A program made the position numbers and the translations under genes. Below the pieces are notes generated by a model that did not search any database, was not told the origin of the DNA, and saw only the letters and a list, made by a program, of their open reading frames with translations. From Spirogloea muscicola (Eukaryota > Streptophyta > Zygnematophyceae > Spirogloeales > Spirogloeaceae): a stretch of DNA of 60,340 nt. This document shows positions 22,252 through 32,929 of this stretch, in pieces (position 1 is the stretch's first letter; each line of letters starts with the position of its first letter). The DNA lies in the NCBI GenBank assembly GCA_009602725.1, contig WELB01000081.1, positions 541,570 through 601,909 on the forward strand. The letters run 5' to 3'.

Positions 22252-24607
22252 ATGGCCGCCGCCGCGGCGGGCCTCGGCGAGGCCGCGGGGCCGCCGCCGG
22301 CGGCGCCGGCATTTTTTTTTTTTNCGACGCGCTGCGTCGCGAGCCCAACGTCGTGGCCGTGAGCGCCGAGGCGCTCGCGGCGGCACGCGTCGCCGCCGTC
22401 ACCGTTGTCGGCGACCTTCACGGCCAGCTGCACGATGCGCTGGCGCTGGTGGCCGCCGCCGGCGCGCCCGGCGCCCCGGGCGCGCTGCACGTCTTTAACG
22501 GCGACTACGTCGACCGCGGCGCCTGGGGCTTCGAGACCTACCTCCTCCTCCTCGCCTGGAAGGTCTGACGCACCCTAAACCCTAACCCTAACCCTAAACC
22601 CTCACCTTAAACTCTACACCCTAAACCCCAAATCATAACCCTAACCGTGAACCCTTACTCCTTAAAGTCCTGATGCGCTCTGCCGGCCTTGCGCACTGCA
22701 TTTCGCTTATTTGACTACTAATTGATGACTCAGGGGTACTAAGAGCGCCCTGTCTGCCCTGTCTGCCTAGCCTGTGGCTCCGCTAGCACAGTAATGAACA
22801 GCGTCTGTATGCACCTGGCTGACAGCCGCTCTTTCAGTCTCAGTAGCCGCAGTCTACTCTGTCATTTGTTGCAGTAAGATAGTGTCGCAAAAAGGGTTTG
22901 GCCGAGTGTGTGCTTATGTATGACTACATTGTCCTGCCAATCAAAGAAATGAGAAAGTCAGTTCGAGTATGTCAGACGTATGCGCCCACCAAGCTCAATG
23001 GCTGCAGGCGGCTGGTATCGGCCGTGGTCGCAGCAGGCAGCCTACCATCGGTGGCGATTGTCGACGACCGAAACCCCATTGCTCTGACTTGAGCTCCGCA
23101 ATTGTTTCCACTTCTGACCCAAAACCCAGAATTCATCTCGCTCACCGCAGGTGGCGTCGCCAGAGCGCGTGATCCTGCTGCGCGGCAACCACGAGACGCG
23201 CTTCTGCGCCGGCGCGTATGGTTTCGAGCGCGAGGTTGCGGCCAAGTACGGCGCCGTCGACGGCGGCCACCTGTTCCGCCGCGCCCTGGCCACCTTCGAG
23301 TCGCACCCGCTGGCTGCTGTGATCGCCGACCGGGTGTTCCTCTGCCACGGGGGTCTCTTCCGGGAGCCCCCGGACGCCGGCGTTGCCGCCGGCAGCAGCA
23401 AGGGCCGGCACGCCAAGGGGCGGCATGCCAAGGGCGGCGGCGGCGGCGGCCGGCGGCGCATCACACCCAAGGGCCTGCCCGCGGAGCTCCGGCTGGGGGG
23501 GCTGGCGGACCTTGCCAAGTCGCGGCGCGCGTTCCTGGATCCCAACGGGCGCGGCCCGCAGGCGCTCGTCGCTGATGTGCTGTGGTCCGACCCCGGTACG
23601 GAGTCGGGGCTGCACCACAACGAGGGCCGCGGCATCGGCCTTGTCTTCGGGCCCGACTGCACGCAGGAGTTCCTCGCCCGGCACGGGCTCAGAGTGCGCC
23701 CATTTGTAGATGCAAAACCATTAAGTCATTTCTACCCTCAATCAAGTGGCCCTGTCTCAGCATTGTATGCAATCGACTGGTAATATAGCTAACTAGTTGC
23801 AACTCAATCCCCCACCTTTGCACAGCTGATTGTGCGGTCTCACGAGGGCCCCGACGCGCGCGAGAAACGGCCCCACATGGCCAGCATGCAGCAGGGGTGG
23901 AGCCTGGACCATGACGTGCCGGCTGGGAGGCTCTACACGCTCTTCTCTGCGCCTGACTACCCGCAGTTCCAGGTCAGCCTCGACAGAGCGTCCTCTATCA
24001 ATCAATTAGACAATTTGAGTGAGAAACTGATTTTAAGCGTCAAATGTTGAACCCTATATTAAAGCCATGCCATTAGTTGCGTTTATGACCTTTACCTGTG
24101 AGGCTATGTCAGCACTTCCAGTACTGGCATCTGAAGATGCCAAGGATCTCGTTTAGTAACTTTGGCCAGTGCTGACGGTGCGCCACGCATGGCCTCCCAG
24201 GCTGGCGAGCATCGGCACGGCAACAAGGGCGCATACCTTGTTCTGGAGCCTCCAGATTTCGCCGAACCTCGCATCGTCTCATTCGATGCGGTTCACCCTC
24301 GCCCCACGGTAAACCCAAGAACCAGCTCTGGAAGACACGTTCTAGCTTAGCACCATGCAAGCCCAACTTTTGAGGCTTGAGGTCAAGTGCTTACGGTGTA
24401 GGGCTTTGAGATAAAGTGTCAAGCTTAAGCCCCAATTAGCCCCTTACCTCCACAGGACATTGTACTGTTTTCGACTCACTGTACTGACGGCTATGTAGAA
24501 GGCAGGTGAATGCGTACTACGATTTTGCAAACAGCTTGGACTCGGATGAGGAGCTCAACATCCATGGGAGCTCCAATAGTGGCAGTGACCAGGATGCAAG
24601 CGGCTGA
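22252..24607 (+). CDS. PP7: PP7-type serine/threonine protein phosphatase
   Basis: This is a metal-dependent PPP phosphatase of the plant PP7 branch; in Arabidopsis PP7 acts in light signalling and heat responses. Exons are 22252-22562, 23151-23693, 23826-23972, 24201-24308 and 24506-24607. Active-site motifs are GDLHGQL, GDYVDRG, LLRGNHETRF, HGGLF and LLVRSHEG-type LIVRSHEGPDAREKR. FSAPDYPQFQ and NKGAYLVLEPPDF follow, and the C-terminus AYYDFANSLDSDEEL is characteristic of PP7. A PP7-type insert with a Lys/Gly-rich loop lies around 23390-23460. Exon 1 contains 12 thymines and an N (22312-22324), after which the true frame resumes one base off, most likely an assembly error. Intron 1 begins with telomere-like repeats. 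Length is about 400 residues, as in plants. Confidence 0.92.
22312..22324. other. Poly-T run plus N interrupting PP7 exon 1
   Basis: Twelve Ts and one N sit in a region otherwise almost pure G and C, inside a coding exon. The frame before and after does not match. The homologous family has no poly-Phe here, so I read it as a badly sequenced GC-rich stretch. Confidence 0.75.
22572..22645. repeat. Telomere-like CCCTAAA tract at start of PP7 intron 1
   Basis: Degenerate CCCTAAA/CCCTAACC units begin about 10 bases after the exon 1 donor GTCTGACG and decay over 70 bases. This is an interstitial telomere-like sequence, not a chromosome end, because coding sequence continues on both sides. Confidence 0.85.
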
Positions 24608-25530
24608 CGACTGTTGTGGACCAACACATGGACATCCTAGATGGTGCTGTCGGTGCATTTCTCATGCACTCAGGGAGCTGGCTTGTCAGCCTGAACATCG
24701 GCAACGAAGAACGTGTGCACCAGCTTCAGAAGTACGACTCGTTCGGCTGGCAGGTAATGGGCCACCATTACACAAGGTAATGTGTAATGGTGGAGGGGCA
24801 CGGCGTATGCAGGTGATATGGCAGTGCTGCGGTTGAAGAGCAGCCACTGTGCCCGTTAAGAGTAGTGACTGTTGCATTGAAGGGCCAAGGTGTAGTCTTG
24901 AATCCAAGGAGTATTCAGAATGTACATTTTCATGTCTTAATTGGTGTTTTCCACATCACCTGACCGCTTGCATCCAACGCATGTAGATGGACTGGCATTG
25001 CTCACACCCTCGCTCCCAACGTGCGACCACACAGCCTAGCCTGACACTGTGGCTGGGCTCGGAATCTGCCGCTCAGGGTTGCAGGCTTCGCCAGAGTATC
25101 GCGACATCTTCTGGCAACTTGGATGCTCGTGGCGCACGGTGTCAGGCGAGCTGCTGGTTGCGGGAAAAGGTTCCTGACAATCATTTGCAGCTCTAGCAAG
25201 GGTTAGCCAGCATACTACTTCCGAGAGAGGCCCCCAATAAGAGCTGCATTTGTGGGAGAACTCCTCAGTAGGCAAGTGGTTGTGCTGGATAGCAGAACAC
25301 CAGCTCAGCGCCACAGCCGCCACATTAGTTGTTGCAGCGCATTCTTTTAAATTTGCAGCGTAGAAGTTGCTCTTGCTTCTGCAGAAGCCATTTACTGACT
25401 TCTAAACTCCTGAAAAATGAAAGTGTTAAGAAGCACGCATGCAGGGCATTCCTCTTCAGTTGAGGTATTTTGCATGTCAGATTGCCCTCATGGCCATCAC
25501 AGAAATAATGGCAGAACTCCACGCCGTGAC
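24608..25530. other. Intergenic space between convergent genes
   Basis: No gene was recognised between the PP7 stop and the FGGY kinase stop. It probably contains both 3' untranslated regions. A short imperfect repeat of TGTGTAATGG-like sequence near 24760-24790 is the only structure noted. Confidence 0.5.
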
Positions 25531-28500
25531 CTACGGGCAATGCGACGCCCGGAAGCTGGCAAGGCCAGCAAATGTGGGCACCAGGGCGGCACAGGCTTGC
25601 AAGTAGAGCTCGTGGAGCTCGCTGTAAGCAGCAATGTCTGCGTCCGCAGGCTCCACTCTCCACTTGACACTCACCCAGTCTCCTGCATTTATTCAAGTGA
25701 GCAATGTCAAGTGTCAAGTGTCAAGCACCGGCAGTAAAGCATGTGTCGCAATATTGACACAGTCAAAATGGACGAACTCAAGCCGCCAACATGCCAGCTG
25801 CTTGCTGAAGGCGAGCAACCACCATACAGATCAAACATGCAACCATTATCAGCAAAGGGAGCTGGTAACCACCTTCTGGAGCTAGTGTCTGGTGCCAGCC
25901 TAGCCAGCAGCCCGCCAGCAATGCAGCACCCTTGACGCCCACGTCCTGCACTACTACGCCAATCAACTCCATGAAGACTCTTACTTCAGCAGCTGTGTTG
26001 ACAACCCCAACTCTTCCTGTGTTTGGCACTTCAGCTAGGTGCATCCTTGCCAAGCTGCGTGAGATCATAGCCGTAGCAAAATAGCACATAACTGGCAACC
26101 TGAGCGTCTGCAATCACGTCCACAGGCTGGCCCATAATTGCCGCCAGGTATTTGGGCCATACGAGTGACCTGCAGGAAATAAGCACTCCATCCTAAGAAA
26201 AGCTGCAAATGACAAGCACTCACAAGATGGGGACAGAGATCGGCGGCACAAAGCATGGGACTGTGAAGGGACGGCTCATGTACCTTGCACCGCCGCCCAC
26301 AACACGCAGGGGAGAAGAAGCTGCCTCTGCATATCATATGAGCAAGCAAAGCAAATGTGAGCAAGCAAAATAGAGAGCGCGCGCTGTTTGCTTGCAACCA
26401 GAAACTCCTTGTTGAGGCAGAAGCATTGGAATGAAAGCTATCGCGCCAGGCTTGACAGATGCTGTGCATGTTCTCATGTATTCAATGAATCTGTCTGACG
26501 TGCTTCAGTGTACCAGGCAAGGTACACGCTCCTTCCACGAGCATTGCATCGCGGGCAGAGCGGAGGCCCATGGCCACACCCTCCATCACAGCGCGGGCTA
26601 CCTCGGACCTGGTTGTGCTGCTTTGGCACCCGATCAAAGCAACTCTGAGATTCGCATCCTCAATTGGACACCTCTCTCCTGCACAACAGCACAGATATTG
26701 GGATCGCATCCAAGCACACCTTGGCAGTCATACTCTACCAGCAAGCGTGGAGTTAAGTCAGTCAGCTTAAAGATGGACTATCACGGAACTCAATGCTGCG
26801 TGTGTTGGCAATACGAGGTGGCTAGCTGATCGTGCTAACCTAGTGAGGTAACAAGGTGCTGGGTTGAGCACGAGTACTTGTCACGGCTATTTATGAATTG
26901 TCACAAGTTTCACTAATCCTAGCATCTCAGGGACTCTTCTTGCGTAGAAGCTGCCAAGGGTGTGACCAAACCTCTAAGTCTGTGAGGCGTCCTGAAGACT
27001 TTAGCATGACTTGACTAGCTCGATGCACGGCCTCACAGATGTATTTCATGATGCTGCTATCCAAAAGGGCAAGGCACAAATTTCATTTGCTATTTCAGCA
27101 GCTCTTAGCCGCATCGCAGCGCTGGAGCTCAAGCACGGAGACGATGCAATCACTGCTCCAGGTGATGAAGAGGTGCTATGTATGATTGCTCTTGACCTGC
27201 TGTATCATCCAACGAATCCCCATAGAAGGCAGTATCTAACGTACAAGAATTGCAGCCCACATGCCCAGAAGGCATGAGAATGAATGAAAGAGCTCAAAGC
27301 TCAGCTCTTCAAGGAGACAGAAGGAGACAGAGTGGATACAGAGTCCCTTGCAGAGTCCCTTAGAACAGACTCGGAGTAACTTTAGACTGAGGCAAGGATT
27401 CACAAGTGTCTAGACATCAAAGGGGGACTCACCTGCAAGAAAGGGAAGGTAGAGGAGGCCTCGACCAGCCAGAGGTGCACTCTTGGCCAATTCGTCCATC
27501 TCCCCCATGCTCAATGGTCCTGGCAGAGCAGAAACTTGGGCACAGTGAGTTTAACCTCTAAGGTTAGCTGCCAGCACATACTCCATGCATTTGGGTCAGT
27601 GCTTAGACCTGCTCTGTGAGTCAAACATGTGCAGTACCTGAGGCAGAGCCAAGCAGAGAGGAGGCCCAGTGCAAGTTCCCGCCTGCCGTCATGATGCTGC
27701 CTGAAGAGAGCCACAGAATGGACATCTGCTTCACTTCATGCTCAGAGGGCGGCAGTGAGCGGCCCCACTCTTTCGAGACACAGCTGGCAAGTGAATGTTG
27801 GAGCTGGCTTGACCTGTTCGGAAGACATAGTCCTCATGCACGTGGGCTAATGTCAGAACTCCAGCCGAAGGAGGCATGCCTAGCTGCGCTCAAACGACAC
27901 TCACTCAACATATCAGGAGTGCCAAGCTGGCTCTCCAGCAAGTCCAATTCTAGCGCCTGGTCGACCATAGCGCCTGGTCGACCATATTTCTGAGTGATAG
28001 TACATGCTGAAGACTTGAGGCAGAGAAGGCCGGTTTGTGAGGTCTTCGTCTGGGCAGACATTTACAAATCTTGCCTTCCTTCTCACAACGTCCTTATTGG
28101 CTTGGCAGCGATCACGCAAGAATGTCCCGGCAACCCAGCTGCCTGCAGTACAGCCACTTGATAACTTTATGGTATTGCGTTCAATGACAATGACGTTCCA
28201 CAGTTGAATGGAATGGCCTGCTCTATATTAAAACGTGCTAGTTTGGTACTCCAGATATTCGCTTTGCTGTCAACAATGTAAGCATTTCTCAAAAGACAAG
28301 AGAGACCGACCCAGATGTGCCAAGGTAAGCATAGCTCCTTCCTGGTACGCCTGCTCCACACCTGCGCCCAAGACTCCTATGTGTTCTTCATGAGTATTGG
28401 AATACAGCCAGATAATGATGCCAGCTTGTCTGAGTGACACACATTCTTTAAGCTGCTCACCCTGCCTACCCGAGAGAGCAAGTGCCGGCGTCGCCGCAGG

Positions 28501-29889
28501 AGTGGAAGACGGGCAGACCAGCCAGCTCAGCTGCGCCAAGCAATTTTGCGGCCTCGCCCAGAAGCTCGCCTAGCAAAAAGTACGCACTTACACCGGCTTG
28601 CTGAAGGTGCCAAAGTGCAGATGCAAGTGTGAGAAACAAAGTGGAAAAGGGCACAAAAGCTTCTGCATTGTTTAAGAATTGCAGAACCAAAAGTACACCG
28701 AGCATGACACACTAACCGCAAGGTTCATTGACAGCGACCATAGGAGCCAACCGGGGTGACCAATGGTGCAAACTAAGCTTGTCGAGTAGCTCAATTGCGT
28801 AGTGGCCTGCAAGTACAGGTGGGGAGGCTTTAAAGCACAGAAGTGTCCACAGGGCCACACAACAGACAAGTGGATAAGGTCAATCTGTAACTGTGTATAC
28901 GTCACGACACCACTAGGTTGGCAGTTGAAGAGGAGCATGTCAGCTGATTACAGCGCGCATAAGCCCTTCACCTGGGCTGTGCAGAAGAGCAAGGCCAGTT
29001 GTTGATGCAGTTGTGCAGTCTGTGACCCACTTGCCACACAGCATCCCGACAACATAGTCGTGGCTGCCAAGAATCAGCAATGCTTATCTTCGATTCAGTG
29101 CTTATAACCAGACGGCAGTCACAAGCATGCACGGCGGCATTCAGATGAGCAACCTGCTGAGGCTTCTGCAGACATAGAAAAGATACACAGTGCGGTAGCA
29201 GCTTGTTCGCAAAGAAATATATTGTTTGGGGAGCTTGAAAACTTGTACAAATAGCTGCAGAGCCAAGCTCAGATTTGGTCACAGTGTGCTCACGCTCCCA
29301 ACAGGACGGTGCAGCCAGAGGAGGCCAGCTGCGGCTCGTGCCGGTCCAGCCACCGCAGCTTGGCGAGTACGCTGCTCGATGGCACCCCGCCGGCTCAGCG
29401 GGCGTCGGCCCAGATGGGGCTTAATACCACAATCTTACATCTTCAGTCAACGAAAATAAATGAAAGTCAGGGAGTGGGGCGAGCAACCTGGCAGCCACGG
29501 GCCGCATCCCCGTGAGGGCGTGGACGTCCTCGGCGGAAGCCTCCTCAGCAATCTGCTCGCCCGCCGCTGAGTGAGAGGTGGAGGCCGAGGCAGCCGCACC
29601 GAGAGCACTCTCATGCGGGGCTTACGAGTTAGGGTTTAAGACTTAAGGTTCAGTACTTATGGTTTGGATTTAGGGTTGTGGATTTAGGGGTCTAATTATG
29701 GAGGGGTTTAGGACTTAGGAGGTTTAGGGTCAGGGTTTAGCGGGCATACCTCGGCGGCCTCGGCGACGGCGCGCGCGTCGGAGTAGAGGATGGCCAGCCG
29801 CAGCGGCTCGGCGGCGGCGGCGGCGGCGGCGGTGGCCGCCGGGCCCGGAGCCGCTACGAGGATGGCGGCCTGCATCTGGCCGGTCACCG
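25531..29889 (-). CDS. FGGY-family carbohydrate kinase (xylulokinase-like), 5' end in gap
   Basis: FGGY kinases phosphorylate sugars with ATP. Exons in transcription order: 29889-29750, 29555-29488, 29374-29294, 29063-28972, 28806-28717, 28569-28470, 28361-28311, from 28138 (end unclear), 27529-27433, 26678-26528, a short exon near 26300, 26169-26100, 25945-25873 and 25637-25531. Landmarks: GQMQAAILV and AILYSDARA, LAKLRWLDRHEP, WVTDCTTASTTG, SCGDAGTCSLG with the conserved Asp of the catalytic region, AYLGTSGWV across a junction, RGLLYLPFLAGER, ARAVMEGVAMGLR, VVGGGAR and KGAALLAG. Two exons between 28138 and 27529 are unsettled. The first domain is lost in the assembly gap. The sequence looks closer to bacterial-type xylulokinase relatives than to glycerol kinase, but substrate cannot be read. 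Confidence 0.85.
25702..25732. repeat. Short tandem CAAGTGT repeat
   Basis: About three copies of a 7-base unit (CAAGTGT) lie in an intron next to the last exon of the kinase gene. It is a simple microsatellite. Confidence 0.6.
27953..27987. repeat. Direct 17-base duplication
   Basis: TAGCGCCTGGTCGACCA occurs twice in a row. It falls in or next to an unsettled exon of the FGGY kinase. The copies are identical, so the duplication is recent or an assembly slip. Confidence 0.7.
29618..29745. repeat. Telomere-like tract filling a kinase intron
   Basis: The 194-base intron (29556-29749) is mostly degenerate TTTAGGG/CCCTAAA units. On the coding strand they start within about 10 bases of the donor GTATGCCCGC and run for about 120 bases towards the acceptor. 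Confidence 0.85.
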
Positions 29890-30500
29890 NNNNNNNNNNN
29901 NNNNNNNNNNNNNNNNNNNNNNNNNNNNNNNNNNNNNNNNNNNNNNNNNNNNNNNNNNNNNNNNNNNNNNNNNNNNNNNNNNNNNNNNNNNNNNNNNNNN
30001 NNNNNNNNNNNNNNNNNNNNNNNNNNNNNNNNNNNNNNNNNNNNNNNNNNNNNNNNNNNNNNNNNNNNNNNNNNNNNNNNNNNNNNNNNNNNNNNNNNNN
30101 NNNNNNNNNNNNNNNNNNNNNNNNNNNNNNNNNNNNNNNNNNNNNNNNNNNNNNNNNNNNNNNNNNNNNNNNNNNNNNNNNNNNNNNNNNNNNNNNNNNN
30201 NNNNNNNNNNNNNNNNNNNNNNNNNNNNNNNNNNNNNNNNNNNNNNNNNNNNNNNNNNNNNNNNNNNNNNNNNNNNNNNNNNNNNNNNNNNNNNNNNNNN
30301 NNNNNNNNNNNNNNNNNNNNNNNNNNNNNNNNNNNNNNNNNNNNNNNNNNNNNNNNNNNNNNNNNNNNNNNNNNNNNNNNNNNNNNNNNNNNNNNNNNNN
30401 NNNNNNNNNNNNNNNNNNNNNNNNNNNNNNNNNNNNNNNNNNNNNNNNNNNNNNNNNNNNNNNNNNNNNNNNNNNNNNNNNNNNNNNNNNNNNNNNNNNN
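29890..30500. other. Assembly gap (611 N)
   Basis: A single run of N separates the aminopeptidase gene from the sugar kinase gene. The last part of the aminopeptidase (metal-binding C-terminal half, roughly 190 residues) and the first domain of the kinase must lie here, so the true gap may be longer than 611 bases. Confidence 0.98.
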
Positions 30501-32700
30501 GTTGGACTGGCGTGACAGGCAATGGCTGATTCGCTTCATGGCCTGCATCATCAGAGGCGAACCTGCCCCCTGTGCCGATTCTGAGCCCACCTGCTCTCAC
30601 ACAAGCACACAAGTATGACCTTGCAAGCACTTGCCATAGCACTGACTGGTCAGGGCGTGCCTTGTCTAATGTGCTTCAGAGTATCAGTATCAGTATCCAC
30701 AGTGCTCAAGGTCTGAAAGGGGGGATTAATTCCAACCTCCTCATTGTCAAAAAGGGCCACCATGCGTGTGCAGGTCTCGTTGGCTAGCTCGGCTGCTTGG
30801 GACGAAGTGTCGACCAGCGCTCTAAGCGCGCAGAAGGAGGAGGCTAGGTTGTCCAGCCTTCCAGAAAAGATAAATTCTCCCCTGCCTCCTCCTGTGCAAC
30901 TGGGTTGAGTGTCACATACATTAAGCTCAAAGTCGGCAATATCCCCAGGTGAGCAGCTGAGCTCCTGAGCAAGGACCTGTGATCAGTGGAATCAAGCAGT
31001 CATAGTCTGATCTGAAGTACAAGTAAGCTTCAAACCAGTGCCACATGAAGAGCGCCCATCATATATAGCATTTGCTTGAGAGAGATCCAATGGAGGTTCA
31101 GCTAGACCTGACCTCTAAGAGAAGGGAATGGTGCTCCCCTTTGGGAGGTGATTGGGACTTAGCTCCTGCTTCAGCTGGATTAACAGATGCTGACAGCTCT
31201 GTCTTTATTTGGGTAGCTAGCACAGGAGCAAATTGCGTCTCCAGGTTGATTTTGAATCCATCTGTGATCACTGTCCTGCACCAACTTACATGAAGCTTAG
31301 CAATCAAGGTCCAACGCGTATGCTTTCATAAACGCAGAAGAGCGAAGAGATGTGGAGAGCTTGTGAGAGCTAGCTGGGATTATTGAGGCCATCAAGGACA
31401 GCTCACAAACCTGTCAAGATGGATGGCCAAAGTTGGTATTCGTATGATTGGCTGCATCACCTTCACAAGCTCGTGCCGAAGCTCCCCTCCCTAGTCAAAG
31501 CCAGAGAAGACATGGATGATCTGTCAGCAGAGTGTCAAATCAAAAGTGAAGCTCAATTTGGCAGCACGTCACAAAGGCAAGGCTCCATGGAAATGATTCC
31601 ACTATGACTCCTGGGATCTACCCCCAAGCAATGGGGACAGCAACAACCTCTTCTAATTGACAATCTCAAAAGCTTGTTCTTAGGCCAGAGGGAAGGCCTA
31701 GGACTCCAGACTGAGGAAGACACCTGGCTCCGAAGTAGGACGCGACCAGCAACTGATAGGTCTCTGTCAAACCAAGTATGCCAAAGTCCTCCTCCATATG
31801 TTTGCACGCCCACGCTCAGATACCCGCTCTTCGTCAGGAGCGACACAGGTTTTAGCTTTGGGCAAGGGCTATCCGTATGTGCAGCAATGATGTTGAAACC
31901 ACTTCCAGCCTGGCACCTGTGTTGGCCAATGCAGGCTCGTCAGGTACTGCATAAAGACATGAGTGAGCACAATGCTGCTGCTCATCTCGACTTGTGTTGA
32001 ACTTGCTCTGAGCAAGTAGAGCGTACTCACAGCAGTGAACTTACTTGTTCCCAATAGCAAAGGCGATTATCGAAGACATGTTGCGCGTGAAGAAGTAGCG
32101 GCCCCCAGCTTCAAGGTCCCACTCATCCTCTTCTTTGAGCTGCTGGAATCCAGAAGCTAGCAGCCTTTTTCTGGTCTCAGCTGCAAGACGTGCGAAGTTC
32201 TCTTCAACAGCTGGTCAACCCCGGGAGCACAATGTACATGCAACTGGCACATCAGCAGTATTGGTCTTGACGACAACAACTCCTGCTTGCGCCTGCTTAT
32301 CTCCTCAACTAGCACACAATGCAGGCCACCCACCTGTTGCATGGAAAGGCGTCCAGGATGTGTTCAGATATTTGAGAAGGTCTTGGACGAGCTGCAATTC
32401 CTCGTCCTTCCTGGCCTGCTCCTGCGCGGCTTCAGCTGCTGCACCCTGTCCAGGGGGATGGCAAGCATTAGCAGGCAATAGTAAATGAAATCCCCGCTAC
32501 ATCCGAGTTAGAGAGGGAATAGCATAGACAAGGAAGGATCGACGACGCACATTAGCCACGTCCTCCTTCACCGTCACTCCTCCTGCAGCCTCGTCAATGG
32601 CCGAGCCCGTTGATGTAGATGCTGAGACGCGCCGAGCTGCAGAGCTAGGCCTCCTCTCGCAAAGGAGCTGCCGCCGCCTCGGGCACCAAGAGAAGGGCAT
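30501..32700 (-). CDS. DNPEP: Aspartyl aminopeptidase (M18), 3' end in gap
   Basis: M18 enzymes are dinuclear zinc aminopeptidases that remove N-terminal Asp or Glu. Exons 32700-32551, 32445-32334, 32210-32045, 31916-31724, 31490-31411, 31275-31113, 30976-30737 and from 30590 into the gap join in phase. Landmarks: LLKYLNTSWTPFHA, LEAGGRYFFTRNMSSIIAFA, IIAAHTDSPCPKLKP with the first zinc-ligand His, TYGGGLWHTWFDRDLSVAGR, IRIPTLAIHLDR, GRLDNLASSFCALRALVD, and FDNEEVGSESAQGAGSP across the last junction, carrying the catalytic and zinc-binding Glu pair. The start was taken at 32700; the first 50 residues are not conserved and could include a targeting signal. It is divergent from the LON/RING gene. 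Confidence 0.92.
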
Positions 32701-32790
32701 AGCGGTGCCGGCGGCGTGAGGCGACCTTCGGCTGCTGAGCGGACCAGCACAGCCGGGAGTCGAGGGCGAGCAGCCGGCTCGTCGGGCCAG

Positions 32791-32901
<111 letters not shown>

Positions 32902-32929
32902 CCGGAGGGCTTGACCGTACGGCGGGGCT

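Noticed and set aside
22572-22645. Chromosome end or telomere
   Set aside because: The units are degenerate and lie inside an intron with coding sequence continuing on both sides. The same applies to the other tracts.
23042-23684. Two long antisense frames over PP7 exon 2
   Set aside because: High GC content removes stops on the opposite strand. The sense strand carries all the phosphatase motifs.
29730-30642. Frames crossing the N gap
   Set aside because: They are artefacts of translating N as an unknown residue. The real exons at both edges belong to different genes.
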